A DNA stretch of 64,000 nucleotides, from contig JAUHWR010000001.1 of NCBI GenBank assembly GCA_030427385.1, forward strand, positions 1,480,042 through 1,544,041. Direction: 5' to 3'. Source of the DNA: Alphaproteobacteria bacterium. GTDB taxonomy: Bacteria; Pseudomonadota; Alphaproteobacteria; Micavibrionales; Micavibrionaceae. The notes under the pieces are model-generated. The model saw nothing but the letters and a program-made list of their open reading frames with translations. It made no database searches and was not told the DNA's origin. The position numbers and the translations under genes were made by a program. Positions within the stretch are counted from its first letter, which is position 1. Every line of letters starts with the position of its first letter. Positions 1-9,558 of this stretch are shown in pieces.

Positions 1-1
1 A

Positions 2-550
2 TCAGAACTGATCGAACGCCTGGTCGCGGTGAACCGTGTTGCCAAAGTGGTGAAAGGTGGCCGTCGTTTTGGTTTTGCCGCCCTGGTTGTGGTTGGTGAT
101 GGTAAAGGTCGCGTTGGACATGGCCATGCGAAAGCAAAAGAAGTGCCGGATGCCATTCGTAAAGCGACTGATCAGGCGAAAAATAAAATGGTGCGCGTTC
201 CTCTTCGTGAAGGCCGTACAATTCACCATGATATTCAGGGTCACCACGGCGCAGGTAATGTTTATCTACGTTCAGCCCCTGCTGGTACAGGAATTATTGC
301 GGGCGGCCCGCTTCGTGCGGTTTTTGAAGCGCTTGGTATTCAGGATATTGTGTCAAAAACAATTGGCTCAAATAATCCTTATAATATGATCAATGCGGCA
401 TTTGATGCGTTGACTCGTATGGAATCCCCACGTCAGGTGGCGTCACGTCGTGGCAAAAAAGTCAGCGATATTATCGCATCACGTGAAATTTCACGCTCTA
501 GCAGCGCAAGAGCTGATGAAGCAGCTGAAGAACATCAAGAGGTAGCATAA
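2..550 (+). CDS. rpsE: 30S ribosomal protein S5 (5'-truncated by window edge)
   Basis: Small-subunit ribosomal protein S5, which acts in decoding fidelity. The reading frame is open to the left edge, and the residues before the first GTG (position 29) already match S5 ([12 protein letters not shown]), so the true start lies outside the window. The S5 RNA-binding core ([20 protein letters not shown]) and the C-terminal domain ([19 protein letters not shown]) are both present. The tail after residue ~150 is polar and ends in an acidic [13 protein letters not shown] stretch. The stop codon overlaps the rpmD start (TAATG), consistent with spc-operon coupling. Confidence 0.97.
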   Translation, partial: SELIERLVAVNRVAKVVKGGRRFGFAALVVVGDGKGRVGHGHAKAKEVPDAIRKATDQAKNKMVRVPLREGRTIHHDIQGHHGAGNVYLRSAPAGTGIIAGGPLRAVFEALGIQDIVSKTIGSNNPYNMINAAFDALTRMESPRQVASRRGKKVSDIIASREISRSSSARADEAAEEHQEVA

Positions 551-894
551 TGGCAAAAGAAGAAGAAAAAAAAGCAGCTCCGACGAAAAAGGCACCTGCA
601 AAATCTGCGGCGTCTAAGAAGGCACCTACGGCAAAGAAAGACGCTCCTGCTAAAGCAAAAGCGACTACAAAAAAGGCTGCGCCTGCAAAAAAAGAGAAGA
701 AACAGCTGAGCGGTAAAACAATAACTGTTACACAAACAGGATCCCCGATCGGCCGTAATCCGAAACAAAAGCAAACTCTGATTGGGTTAGGCTTAAATAA
801 AATGCAGCGCACACGTACCTTGGAAGACACACCAGCGGTTCGCGGCATGATTAATAAAGTACACCACCTCGTAAAAGTAGAAGAGGCAGCATAA
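550..894 (+). CDS. rpmD: 50S ribosomal protein L30 with long Lys/Ala N-terminal extension
   Basis: The L30 core occupies roughly residues 54-114 ([20 protein letters not shown], then the [20 protein letters not shown] region). Ordinary bacterial L30 is about 60 residues; this protein is 114 because about 50 residues of Lys/Ala/Pro low-complexity sequence precede the core. The start is supported by its one-base overlap with the rpsE stop, and no other in-frame ATG sits just before the core. It is followed by rplO with the same TAATG overlap. The tail resembles histone-H1-like or PAKKA-type disordered basic segments; whether it is kept on the ribosome is unknown. Confidence 0.93.
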   Translation: MAKEEEKKAAPTKKAPAKSAASKKAPTAKKDAPAKAKATTKKAAPAKKEKKQLSGKTITVTQTGSPIGRNPKQKQTLIGLGLNKMQRTRTLEDTPAVRGMINKVHHLVKVEEAA

Positions 895-1385
895 TGAAAC
901 TGAATGAATTAAAACCCCAAGAGGGCAGCACACACAGAAAAATGCGCGTAGGACGCGGTATTGGATCTGGTAAAGGTAAAACAGGCGGACGCGGCGTGAA
1001 AGGTCAAAAATCACGTCAGGGCGTTGCTATTAACGGTTTTGAAGGCGGTCAAACCCCTCTTCACAGACGTTTGCCTAAACTTGGCTTTAACAATATCTTC
1101 CGTAAAAATTATACGGAATTAAGCCTCGGTCATTTGCAGGCTATGATTGATGCAAAGCGTCTTGATCCAAAAAAAGCAATGACAGAGGATATGTTGGTTG
1201 AAGCCAAAGTTATCCGTCGTTCAAATGATGGCGTAAAGCTTTTAAATACGGGCGAACTCACAACGAAGATAGAGCTCGAAGTATCAAAAGCAACCAAGTC
1301 AGCGATTGCTGCCGTTGAAAAAGCAGGTGGTAAAGTAAATATTAAAGCTGTAACGCAGCCTTATATTAAACCAAAAAGAGCTTAA
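894..1385 (+). CDS. rplO: 50S ribosomal protein L15
   Basis: Large-subunit protein L15, an assembly protein that binds 23S rRNA. The N-terminal Gly/Arg-rich segment ([20 protein letters not shown]) and the [18 protein letters not shown] motif are diagnostic. At 163 residues it is of normal alphaproteobacterial length. It is the last gene of the visible spc-operon segment. In most bacteria secY follows directly, but here a strong hairpin terminator lies 14 bases after the stop and no secY is present. Confidence 0.97.
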   Translation: MKLNELKPQEGSTHRKMRVGRGIGSGKGKTGGRGVKGQKSRQGVAINGFEGGQTPLHRRLPKLGFNNIFRKNYTELSLGHLQAMIDAKRLDPKKAMTEDMLVEAKVIRRSNDGVKLLNTGELTTKIELEVSKATKSAIAAVEKAGGKVNIKAVTQPYIKPKRA

Positions 1386-1400
1386 ACATTTTTATTTAAA

Positions 1401-1428
1401 AAAAAGCCTGCTTTCAGCAGGCTTTTTT
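1401..1428 (+). terminator. Rho-independent terminator after rplO
   Basis: A 12-bp inverted repeat (AAAAAGCCTGCT / AGCAGGCTTTTT) with a TTC loop is followed by a run of T. It starts 16 bases after the rplO stop and therefore closes the ribosomal operon. The A-tract on the other side means it can also work in the minus direction. Confidence 0.88.
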
Positions 1429-1458
1429 AATATCCGATTTTTAATTATATAGAGAAAT

Positions 1459-1485
1459 AAAAAAGCCGCTTATAGCGGCTTTTTT
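1459..1485 (-). terminator. Terminator of the minus-strand secreted-protein gene
   Basis: The inverted repeat AAAAAAGCCGCT / AGCGGCTTTTTT with a TAT loop lies 25 bases beyond the stop of the minus-strand gene at 1510-2016. The A- and T-tracts make it bidirectional, so it also backs up the rplO terminator. Confidence 0.82.
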
Positions 1486-1509
1486 AATAATCTTAGCTGA
1501 AGCGCAATA

Positions 1510-2016
1510 CTATTGAGTATTTTCAGGGCCCACAAAAGTTCCGAGAAGACTTTCACAACTTGCTGGCCCTGTCCCTTCATCATTAAGAACATAAGCATTT
1601 AATCCTACAGCATTTACGCCATCTATATAGGCACTAGCTGTGCCACCACAAAATTCCGCTCCGAATTCATCAGTAATACTAATAGCAGGTTTGCCATTAA
1701 TAACAGGTGCAAAATCGCCTTCTACAGGCTCCCACTTAATGCTTTCAATCGTTTTAGGAAGCGTGCCAGCTTCACCCGCAGCTATAATCAACTCAGCTTG
1801 CTCTCTTGTGAATATAACAGCTCTGTGTCCTTCAACTTCAGATCCTCTTATTTTACCATCCTCATAAGATGTACCAGAAAAAGGGTTCTCCGCCTCTGGT
1901 AAGGCATCCACAGCTGGTGGAAGCTCAGATACAACGTTATCCTGTGCAAAAGCTGAGTTTGCACCGAGTGCAAGCCCAAATGCAGCTGTGGCCAAGCAAT
2001 TTGTAATTTTAGTCAT
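1510..2016 (-). CDS. Hypothetical secreted protein
   Basis: A 168-residue protein with a clear Sec signal peptide: MTK, a hydrophobic Ala/Gly/Leu stretch, then the cleavage motif AFA|QDN near residue 24. The mature part is acidic and has two cysteines in the C-terminal half (EFCGG and ASCES contexts) that could form one periplasmic disulfide. No family motif was recognised. A good GAGGAG ribosome-binding site stands about 10 bases before the ATG on the minus strand. It has its own terminator and lies between the spc operon and sucB, so it appears to be a single-gene unit. Confidence 0.72.
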   Translation of the reverse strand: MTKITNCLATAAFGLALGANSAFAQDNVVSELPPAVDALPEAENPFSGTSYEDGKIRGSEVEGHRAVIFTREQAELIIAAGEAGTLPKTIESIKWEPVEGDFAPVINGKPAISITDEFGAEFCGGTASAYIDGVNAVGLNAYVLNDEGTGPASCESLLGTFVGPENTQ

Positions 2017-2080
2017 TTTACTAATACTCCTCTATTAAATTTTTTATACTCTACTTGATTTTAACATTAATTACAACTTT

Positions 2081-3352
2081 CTAAATATCCAGCATCAATC
2101 TTTGCGGATCTTCAATTCCCTCTTTCACGCGAACAAGGAAGGATACAGACTCGCGGCCATCGATGATGCGGTGATCATAGGACATGGCGATATACATCAT
2201 TGGGCGCGCTTCGATGGCGCCGTTTGGCATCACCATTGGGCGTTTTTGAATTTTATGCATGCCCAAAATCGCAGATTGTGGAGCGTTAAGAATAGGTGTG
2301 GACATCAAAGAGCCAAAGACTCCGCCATTGGTCACGGTGAATGTGCCGCCGGTCATTTCGCTCATGGATAATTTGCCATCGCGGGCGCGTGTACCCAAAT
2401 CAATGATATCCGCCTCCACATCCGCAAATGATTTTTTATCCGCATCACGTACAACGGGAACAACCAATCCCTGCGGCGTGCTGACGGCAACGCCGACATC
2501 ATAGTAATTTTTATAGATGATATCTGTCCCGCTGATTTCCGCATTAACGGCGGGGAATTCTTTCAAGGCATTAATGACGGCTTTAACAAAGAACGACATG
2601 AACCCCAGCTTCACGCCATGTTTTTTCTCAAATTGGTCTTTATATTCGCTGCGCAGCGCCATAACATTGGTCATATCGACTTCGTTAAAGGTCGTTAAAA
2701 TCGCCGCCGTATGCTGCGCTTGTTTTAATCTATTGGCGATGGTCTGACGCAATTTGGTCATAGGCACTTTTTCTTCACGCTGCGTCGCGCCTCTGGAAAC
2801 GCCTTCTAATTTAGGTGCGCTGACATCGGCGGCGGGGGCGGAAGATGTTGCCGCAGAGGGTTTGGCTTTATTGGAGCCACCCTTTTCGATGTAAATTTGC
2901 ACGTCTTCCTTCGTAATGCGCCCGTCTTTACCCGTCCCTGTAATTTGAGAGGCATCAATATTATGATCCGCAACCATTTTACGCACCGCAGGAGAAAGCT
3001 TCATATCTTCATCACCCTGTGACGATGCGGGAGCTTCGTCTTTTTTCTCGGCTGGCTTAGACGCTTCAGCCTTGGCGGAGTCTGCTTTTGATTCTTCTTT
3101 TTTTGCGCCGCCTGATGCGCCGGCTTTCAGGGTGCCAAGGACAGTGCCGACTTCAACGGTCTCTCCTTCTTTAACTGAAATTTTTGTAATCACCCCCGCT
3201 TCGGGAGCATTAACTTCTAAGGTGACCTTATCTGTTTCAAGCTCAACAAGCGCCTCATCGGCTTGAACTTCGTCGCCTTCCGCCTTTAACCATTTTGCAA
3301 TGATCGCCTCGGAAACAGATTCGCCCAATGTGGGAACAGTAATATCAGTCAT
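2081..3352 (-). CDS. sucB: Dihydrolipoyllysine-residue succinyltransferase, E2 of 2-oxoglutarate dehydrogenase
   Basis: The E2 core of the 2-oxoglutarate dehydrogenase complex of the TCA cycle. Residues 1-77 form a lipoyl domain with the lipoylated lysine K42 in the ETDKVTLEV motif. A Lys/Ala/Ser-rich linker follows, then the peripheral subunit-binding domain at about 118-155 ([15 protein letters not shown]). The catalytic acyltransferase domain runs from about 190 to the end and carries the active-site motif [11 protein letters not shown]. The length of 423 matches the family. sucA and lpd are not adjacent; its upstream neighbour on the minus strand is the polysaccharide kinase gene. Confidence 0.95.
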   Translation of the reverse strand: MTDITVPTLGESVSEAIIAKWLKAEGDEVQADEALVELETDKVTLEVNAPEAGVITKISVKEGETVEVGTVLGTLKAGASGGAKKEESKADSAKAEASKPAEKKDEAPASSQGDEDMKLSPAVRKMVADHNIDASQITGTGKDGRITKEDVQIYIEKGGSNKAKPSAATSSAPAADVSAPKLEGVSRGATQREEKVPMTKLRQTIANRLKQAQHTAAILTTFNEVDMTNVMALRSEYKDQFEKKHGVKLGFMSFFVKAVINALKEFPAVNAEISGTDIIYKNYYDVGVAVSTPQGLVVPVVRDADKKSFADVEADIIDLGTRARDGKLSMSEMTGGTFTVTNGGVFGSLMSTPILNAPQSAILGMHKIQKRPMVMPNGAIEARPMMYIAMSYDHRIIDGRESVSFLVRVKEGIEDPQRLMLDI

Positions 3353-3412
3353 ATGATCCTCTTTTTCTTTCTAAGATAATGAAGTGCTTTATTTTTACAA
3401 GGGGAACATGCA

Positions 3413-5494
3413 TCAATTTTGATAGTATTCACGGTAATGATTATAATAATAAGGTACAGCCCCCTGCTCATATTTAATATGTTGGGACATATCAACATTT
3501 GTTAACACCATAGACATATTTTGATACCCCATATCGGTGAATGTTTTTAGCCCGATAGTCACAATATCGCGCGGAGTTTTATTCCAATTAACGCAATATA
3601 ATGAATAATCAGACAGGAATGTTAAAACCACGGCATCCGAGGCCGCAAGGCAGGCGGGGGTATCAATTAACACCACATCATAAACCTTACGCAGCGTCGC
3701 AATTAAATTTTTCATTTTTTCGGATTGAACCAGATTAAGTGCGGTATTCGGAACTGATCTGGCGTAGATCTTATGCATACCGGTATCGACATCTTTTTCA
3801 ATAATATCATCTAAACTGGCTTGTCCGGTCAGATAATCAACCAGATTTTTTTGACCTTTTGCGGGTAAAATCTTGCTTATAGATGGCCGGCGAAGATCAC
3901 AATCAATCAGAATAACTTTCTCCCCCGACGTTGCGGAAATGCGCCCCAGTAAAACTGATAATGTTGTTTTACCTTCACCGGGAAGGGATGATGTGATTGA
4001 GACGACTTTTCCCCGTCCCTCTTGCTTTAAAGGGTCTGTCCGCAGCTTTAGAAGCACATGTAGCGTTCGGGTCATTTCTGCCAATGGTGATGCCGGTTGA
4101 TTTAGAATATAATTTGCCATCTCTTTTGGCGGCATTTTTTTCATTCCCGGTATCATGGCAAGACACGTTTGCCCCGTGAGTGCCTCCAATTGTGTTTTCT
4201 TCCGAAACCCACGATCCTTTTGTCTTTGGAATAAGATCACGGCAATTGCAAATAATCCTCCCAATACCGCAAATAGCCCCATAATATAAGGCTTATTAGG
4301 AGAAATAGGATCATGAGGAATTTCCGCATCCACCAATATTTGCATATCATCATCACCAAGATTATTCTGAATATTCAAAGCGGCATATTCTCTTAAAGCC
4401 TCTCGGTAAAATAATTCACGCTCTTCCAAATCACGAAAAAGCTCTCGCAAATCAGCTATTTTTTGCAAGGGGATATGAACCGGCTTATCTTTAATATTTT
4501 CCTGCACAGATCGCTTAGGATTTTCAGGCATGGCAGACTCTTGTGTCTTTTGCTTCACCGCTTTGCCTGCTTTCTGACGGTGAAGTTCAGATCGCACGAA
4601 TCTGATCTCTTTATTGAGATTAATCATAGTCGGATGTTTTGGTCCGTAACGCTCCGATAACTTTGATAATTTTTGCTGAAGCTCACTTAGACGAATATTT
4701 AATTCAGTTACAAGCTTTGATGATGAGTCCTTAGAGGGGACATTCACGGGCTTTGCTAATTTGATCGGCTTTGGCGCATGATCCCTTTCATGTAAAAATT
4801 GAGGGGCATAAAATGGATCAAAGGCCTTACCTCGCTCTATCCGGATATCATGCTTACGCTGGTATCCATCTAAGGCATTTAATGATGCCTCGGCTTGATC
4901 GCGCATAGCAGATAAATGGGCTTTTAATAAAGCAACCTGCTTTTGTAATTCTATTGATTTCTTGTGAAGGTGAAATTCTAAATATGTCTTGGCGATGGCA
5001 TTTGCCACATGCGCGGCATTACCCGCAACTTTTGAAGTATAGCCAATTTCCATGATATTTGATTGGCTAATTGCGCGCACTTTTAACCGCCCCCTAATAT
5101 TATGAATGATTTCATCCATAATCGACTTATTATCCCCCTCTTCAAAAACCGGTTCAGGTAAGGATAATGATTTAAACTGTCCCCCCAGCTTCGTTAGGTC
5201 TGTGTGATATTGCCGGTTTGAAGGGATTTTCTGTATTAAAAGCGGATTTAATTCAGGATCTGACGTCAGGCGTTGCTGGATAATAACCTGTTTAATGAAA
5301 TCGGATGATTGCAAGATCTCACGTTCGCCAATCATATCATAAGAAGATTCAGGAGATTCTAACTTGATATAAGCATGGGCTTCATAAAGAGGCGGAATCT
5401 GCGCGGATATAAACCAGCCTAAAACCATAAACACCAATACATTCAAGATGATAAACACTTTTCGTGCGCGTATATCTGAAAAAAAATCAGCCAT
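3413..5494 (-). CDS. Wzc/ExoP-like polysaccharide co-polymerase with tyrosine autokinase domain
   Basis: An inner-membrane regulator of polysaccharide chain length and export. An N-terminal transmembrane segment (residues ~12-30) opens a Wzz-type periplasmic domain with coiled coils (~180-330). A second transmembrane segment lies near 404-422. The C-terminal BY-kinase domain has Walker A (SLPGEGKTT, Lys ~509), Walker A' (VILIDCDLRRPSI) and Walker B (VVLIDTPA). The last 20 residues carry seven tyrosines in a cluster, the usual autophosphorylation tail. It follows the Wza-like gene with a one-base TAATG overlap. A separate glycosyltransferase cluster is not present in the window. Confidence 0.9.
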   Translation of the reverse strand: MADFFSDIRARKVFIILNVLVFMVLGWFISAQIPPLYEAHAYIKLESPESSYDMIGEREILQSSDFIKQVIIQQRLTSDPELNPLLIQKIPSNRQYHTDLTKLGGQFKSLSLPEPVFEEGDNKSIMDEIIHNIRGRLKVRAISQSNIMEIGYTSKVAGNAAHVANAIAKTYLEFHLHKKSIELQKQVALLKAHLSAMRDQAEASLNALDGYQRKHDIRIERGKAFDPFYAPQFLHERDHAPKPIKLAKPVNVPSKDSSSKLVTELNIRLSELQQKLSKLSERYGPKHPTMINLNKEIRFVRSELHRQKAGKAVKQKTQESAMPENPKRSVQENIKDKPVHIPLQKIADLRELFRDLEERELFYREALREYAALNIQNNLGDDDMQILVDAEIPHDPISPNKPYIMGLFAVLGGLFAIAVILFQRQKDRGFRKKTQLEALTGQTCLAMIPGMKKMPPKEMANYILNQPASPLAEMTRTLHVLLKLRTDPLKQEGRGKVVSITSSLPGEGKTTLSVLLGRISATSGEKVILIDCDLRRPSISKILPAKGQKNLVDYLTGQASLDDIIEKDVDTGMHKIYARSVPNTALNLVQSEKMKNLIATLRKVYDVVLIDTPACLAASDAVVLTFLSDYSLYCVNWNKTPRDIVTIGLKTFTDMGYQNMSMVLTNVDMSQHIKYEQGAVPYYYNHYREYYQN

Positions 5495-6096
5495 TAGAAA
5501 TTACGCCCCCGAATATAGAGGATATCACCCGGATGCAGCGGATCATTGATATGTGTAAAAATCCGGATCCACCCCTGCTTTGTGCGCCTTAATGTCTCAT
5601 ACTCGCGCTGCTCCGCGCCTTTTGTGAACCCTCCCGCCAAAGCAATCGCATCGGCCATCACAACCCCTTCGGAGAAGTCATAGTTTCCAGGCGCATGAAC
5701 GGCTCCCAATATTGAAAAAGGACGATAGGCAACAACTTCGATTGAGATACTGGGATGTTTTAAATATCCGTCCCTCAATTTTTCCGCAATCAGCGCCTCT
5801 GCTTCATAAATATTTAAATCTTGTAACAAAACGGGTCCAATTAAGGGGAATGATATTGCGCCCTCACCGTTTAATTTATAAGTGCCCGATAGGTCCTTTT
5901 CTTGAAACACATTCACACGAATTTGATCGCCCGATTGAAATGTATATAATTTTTGATCATTGCTCTGCTGCGTACTTTGCAAAAGCGTTTGCCCCGCCGG
6001 AATCGGCGCAAGGCTATTGGGCATACATCCGCTTAGATATACGCCGATACATAAAAACATTATGATAAAATGTTTCGTTTTCAATGTTAAAACCAA
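5494..6096 (-). CDS. Wza-like polysaccharide export outer-membrane lipoprotein
   Basis: A 200-residue lipoprotein with lipobox LSGC (Cys ~24) after a hydrophobic signal. The poly-export domain begins at about residue 50 (YTFQSGDQIRVNVFQEKDLS), followed by an SLBB-like segment (FSILGAVHAPGNYDFSEG). It is shorter than E. coli Wza, as is common for this family in alphaproteobacteria. It forms a two-gene unit with the downstream Wzc-like kinase, which it overlaps by one base. A candidate sigma-70 promoter lies at 6141-6170. Confidence 0.88.
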   Translation of the reverse strand: MVLTLKTKHFIIMFLCIGVYLSGCMPNSLAPIPAGQTLLQSTQQSNDQKLYTFQSGDQIRVNVFQEKDLSGTYKLNGEGAISFPLIGPVLLQDLNIYEAEALIAEKLRDGYLKHPSISIEVVAYRPFSILGAVHAPGNYDFSEGVVMADAIALAGGFTKGAEQREYETLRRTKQGWIRIFTHINDPLHPGDILYIRGRNF

Positions 6097-6140
6097 ATTC
6101 TAGAGAATGGGGCGAATACCCGCAGAAAATTACAACTTAG

Positions 6141-6170
6141 ATTTTACTTGGTTTTACAATCGATTGACAA
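6141..6170 (-). promoter_or_regulatory. Candidate sigma-70 promoter for the Wza/Wzc-like pair
   Basis: On the minus strand, TTGTCA and TAAAAT are separated by 18 bases, ending about 45 bases upstream of the exporter start. It is a motif match by eye only. Confidence 0.4.
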
Positions 6171-6189
6171 GCCTAAACTTATTTTTTAC

Positions 6190-7152
6190 TTAACGAGCCT
6201 CAATAATAGGAAAAGACACCGGCAAAGCCTTCTTGGTCTCTTTTTCTGATGATGATCCTCTTGATGCAATCATAACGGGATAGCCAGTGCGCTCATCTGC
6301 CGCCTGACGGATTTTATCCCAATCCAGACTTTCCGCAGAACTGCCTGACTTTTCAATGATATAAGCGACATCTTTTTCCGTTAAACGCTTATTCTCCATA
6401 GGAAGATTTTCCTCTAAAAGATCTGCATCTTCTTTTGTGGAATGTATTTCGACATAAAATTCATTTCCCACCCATCCGGCTTTAACAGGTTGATCGACAA
6501 CATGAACCGGTGTGCCGGTCGGGACCATGTCAAACATTTTGACAATATCTTGGGGGTACATGCGAATGCACCCGCTACTAACGCGACGACCTATCCCATA
6601 GGCTTTGTTCGTGCCATGAATCAAATATTCCGGCCATCCCAAATAAAGTGCATGTGTGCCTAACGGGTTTTTAGGGCCAGGACCAACAGAAGCTGGCAAT
6701 TCAGGCTTTTCTTTACGCATACGCGCTGTTGGACGCCATGTTGGGCCATCTTTTTTGCGGACAATCTTAGTCGTCCCGATTGGTGTCGCCAAGCCTTCAC
6801 GACCAACACCAATTGCATAGGTAACGGGATCTCCGTTTTTCGGGAAGAAATACAAACGCATTTCAGGTAAATTAATAATAATGCCATCCCGCGGCGCATT
6901 TGGTATAATATGGCGCTTTGGTAAAATCAGCTTCGTACCTTCCCCTGGAATCCATGGATCCACACGGGGATTGGCGGCGCGCATCTCAACATAACCAAGC
7001 CCGTTTCTATCCGCGATTTTGACAAACGTATCCTCATAAACCGCGCGATATGTTTCGGGCTTCCCTATATAATCTTTATTATAGCCGGCATCCGAAGGTA
7101 GCGCGGCAAAAAAACTAAAGGAAAACAGAAGGCTAAGGCATATTTTTTTCAT
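6190..7152 (-). CDS. L,D-transpeptidase (YkuD family), periplasmic
   Basis: An enzyme that forms 3-3 cross-links in peptidoglycan or anchors proteins to it. It has a Sec signal peptide (residues 1-22), a LysM-like N-terminal segment (~34-78) and the YkuD catalytic domain (~90-218). The active-site signature is complete: H179 in the LIHGTN motif and C195 in VSSGCIRM. The roughly 100 residues after the catalytic domain are charged and of unknown role. It belongs to the ErfK/YbiS/YnhG group; which reaction it performs cannot be told from the sequence. Confidence 0.92.
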   Translation of the reverse strand: MKKICLSLLFSFSFFAALPSDAGYNKDYIGKPETYRAVYEDTFVKIADRNGLGYVEMRAANPRVDPWIPGEGTKLILPKRHIIPNAPRDGIIINLPEMRLYFFPKNGDPVTYAIGVGREGLATPIGTTKIVRKKDGPTWRPTARMRKEKPELPASVGPGPKNPLGTHALYLGWPEYLIHGTNKAYGIGRRVSSGCIRMYPQDIVKMFDMVPTGTPVHVVDQPVKAGWVGNEFYVEIHSTKEDADLLEENLPMENKRLTEKDVAYIIEKSGSSAESLDWDKIRQAADERTGYPVMIASRGSSSEKETKKALPVSFPIIEAR

Positions 7153-7196
7153 AGAAAAGAAATAGTGTGTATCAACCTATTTTGCAAGAAATAGTA

Positions 7197-7541
7197 TTAA
7201 TTTTCCGACATAAATTTCTCGACCACATCTCGATAACTTGTATAAACACGATCGAATAAAGTTGACTTGGAAACACGCCCGCGCTTTTCAACAAACAGCT
7301 CATACATGGTTGTCTGTGGCCCTACTTTATTGGCGATAAACATCACGGAAGGGTCATGATAAGGGGTTTTTGCCAACGCAATCGTCATAATACCTTTATC
7401 AAAATCACAATCAACCGTGCGATATGTTAAAGTTTTTGCTGCAACAGCACGGCTAGCGACCTGATCTAACTTGCGAAATTGTGATTTTGAAATGCCCGAA
7501 GGCGACGTGTCATGTAAAACACTAATGACATTATCTCTCAT
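7197..7541 (-). CDS. Hypothetical protein
   Basis: A 114-residue soluble protein with no signal peptide, membrane segment or recognised motif. The composition is normal for the region and it ends just before the L,D-transpeptidase gene on the same strand. It is divergent from the yfgM-like gene, with only 51 bases between the two starts. No clear ribosome-binding site precedes the ATG. It is probably real because it fills the gap between known genes with sensible protein composition. Confidence 0.6.
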   Translation of the reverse strand: MRDNVISVLHDTSPSGISKSQFRKLDQVASRAVAAKTLTYRTVDCDFDKGIMTIALAKTPYHDPSVMFIANKVGPQTTMYELFVEKRGRVSKSTLFDRVYTSYRDVVEKFMSEN

Positions 7542-7592
7542 AATGTTTAGGATAACACCGATTCACCTTAATGTGCAAAAAAGATAGACAAT

Positions 7593-8234
7593 ATGAGCGA
7601 TATATTTAGAGAAGTTGATGACGCCCTCAAGCAGGAAAAAGTCGCTGCTTTCTGGTCAAAATACGGAAACATTGTAATTGGCGGCGTACTGCTTATTATA
7701 GTCGGAACGGGACTATATTCCGGTTACAGATCATGGAAACATGCTAGCGATGAGAAGAATACAGCCATCATACTCGACCTCTATAAAAACCCCACTGATT
7801 TTGAAAATAAGGATCTGAGCCAATTAAATGCGTCGCAAAAGTCCATGGCAGACTTATTTATCGCCCGCCAGCATCTTAGCAAGAAAGAATATGATAAAGC
7901 GTTCACCATATTCGAAAAAGTTAAAAATGACAGCGCGATTGAAGCAAATACACGCGGTCTTGCCGCCTACTACGCCCGCAACATGGCATTAAATAATCAC
8001 GTTGATCGGAAACTGGAAGATATCACATTTTCAACGCCATCAATTTGGGATGGTCATTTGAAATTGCAAGACGCTTTGTCTTTGGGATCAGAAGAAAAAA
8101 AATATGCTGATGCTATCGCGCTTCTTGATCAAATCATTACAAATGCAGATAAAAATCAGACCTTGCTTGAACAGGCCCAGCAACTTAAGTACGTATATAC
8201 TTATGATTTAGAAAAAATGGAAAAAGGAAAATAA
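7593..8234 (+). CDS. YfgM-like membrane-anchored TPR protein
   Basis: A YfgM/TPR_21-type protein, in E. coli a SecYEG-associated periplasmic chaperone partner. The N-terminal amphipathic segment (MSDIFREVDDALKQEKVAAFW) precedes one transmembrane helix (~26-46), followed by a helical TPR-like periplasmic domain. The gene order yfgM-bamB-der matches the classical proteobacterial arrangement, which supports the call. It is four bases upstream of bamB, so the three genes probably form one operon. Confidence 0.82.
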   Translation: MSDIFREVDDALKQEKVAAFWSKYGNIVIGGVLLIIVGTGLYSGYRSWKHASDEKNTAIILDLYKNPTDFENKDLSQLNASQKSMADLFIARQHLSKKEYDKAFTIFEKVKNDSAIEANTRGLAAYYARNMALNNHVDRKLEDITFSTPSIWDGHLKLQDALSLGSEEKKYADAIALLDQIITNADKNQTLLEQAQQLKYVYTYDLEKMEKGK

Positions 8235-8238
8235 TCAC

Positions 8239-9558
8239 ATGACCTCACTGAAACACCTTCTTCTTTTAAGCGTTTCAACCGGGCTACTATTATCCGGATG
8301 CTCCAGTATTTTCGGCGAATCCGAGGATGCCCCTCTCCCCGGTGAGCGTGTCTCTGTTTTGGAATTACAAAAAGAGCTTGAACCTAATAATACAGCGCTA
8401 AGCGCGCAAGGCTTTGTGACCCCAAAAGTATGGAAAAATGAATTCTGGCCACAACGCGGCGGATACCCCAATCATGCCATGCAAAATCTGGATTTTGCAA
8501 ATGATGGGCTGGAAAAAACATGGTCAATTTCAATCGGTGCGGGCTCCACGAAAACAACGCCCTTAACGACCCAACCCATTATTGTGGGCAATACCGTATT
8601 CACAATGGATTCAAAATTAAGTGTGCGCGCTTTTAATCTCACAAGCGGTAACCAGATGTGGGAAGCCTCCGTCAAACCACCATCAGAAGATGAAGTTGCC
8701 ATCGGCGGCGGGCTGGCATTCGGAGAAAGCCTGATTTTTGCCACTAACGGATTCTCAGAAATTGCCGCCATCGACCCGAATTCCGGTCAACTCGTCTGGC
8801 GAAAGACGCTACCTGCCGCGGCACGATCTGCCCCCACTGTCTTGAATAAAAAATTATTTGTCCAGCTTAGCGATAATCGGTTAGTTGCCTTAAATACATC
8901 CAACGGAGAAGAAACTTGGATCTATAGCGGATTTCAATCGGAATCCGGCCTGATCGGCGCTTCCAGCCCTGCAGCAAGCCAAAACCTGGTTGTGGCAGCA
9001 TTTTCTTCCGGCGAAATCACCGCCATTAATTCCGATAACGGCGCTGTTGTCTGGTCTGATACACTTGCCCCGCGCAGAGGTGCGGGCGGCATTTCTTCCG
9101 TTGCTGATGTGACGGGATTACCTGTTATTGACCGCGATATGGTTTTTGCCATTGGGTTCGGGAAACGTATGCTTGGCTTGGATGCTGCAACGGGACGCCG
9201 CATTTGGCAAAAAGATATTGGCGGTTTGGAAACACCTTGGGTTGTCGGTAATTACATTTTTGTTATGACCATTGATCATAAATTAATCGCCCTCGGCCGC
9301 GAGACGGGTAGCGTTAGCTGGATCAGTGATTTAAAACCACATCTGAAAGATAGCGGTGAGTTCTGGACAGGCCCCTTACTGGCCAGCGGTCGTTTAATTC
9401 TGGCATCTTCCGGCGGACAAATTCTCGAAGTTTCCGCAGATGACGGAACAATTATCCGCACAACAAAAGCAGAAGGCAATGTCACAATCCCCCCCGTTAT
9501 CAGCAATGGCCGTCTTTACATTTTGAGCAATAATGGCAAATTAACGGCTTATAAATAA
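8239..9558 (+). CDS. bamB: Outer-membrane assembly lipoprotein BamB
   Basis: A beta-propeller lipoprotein of the BAM complex that inserts outer-membrane proteins. It has a signal peptide with lipobox LSGC (Cys ~21) and repeated PQQ-type blades such as LVWRKTLPA, NGEETWIYSG, NGAVVWSDTL and TGRRIWQKDIGG. The length of 439 is slightly above the E. coli protein. Its stop overlaps the der start by one base (TAATG), indicating a translationally coupled operon. Confidence 0.92.
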   Translation: MTSLKHLLLLSVSTGLLLSGCSSIFGESEDAPLPGERVSVLELQKELEPNNTALSAQGFVTPKVWKNEFWPQRGGYPNHAMQNLDFANDGLEKTWSISIGAGSTKTTPLTTQPIIVGNTVFTMDSKLSVRAFNLTSGNQMWEASVKPPSEDEVAIGGGLAFGESLIFATNGFSEIAAIDPNSGQLVWRKTLPAAARSAPTVLNKKLFVQLSDNRLVALNTSNGEETWIYSGFQSESGLIGASSPAASQNLVVAAFSSGEITAINSDNGAVVWSDTLAPRRGAGGISSVADVTGLPVIDRDMVFAIGFGKRMLGLDAATGRRIWQKDIGGLETPWVVGNYIFVMTIDHKLIALGRETGSVSWISDLKPHLKDSGEFWTGPLLASGRLILASSGGQILEVSADDGTIIRTTKAEGNVTIPPVISNGRLYILSNNGKLTAYK

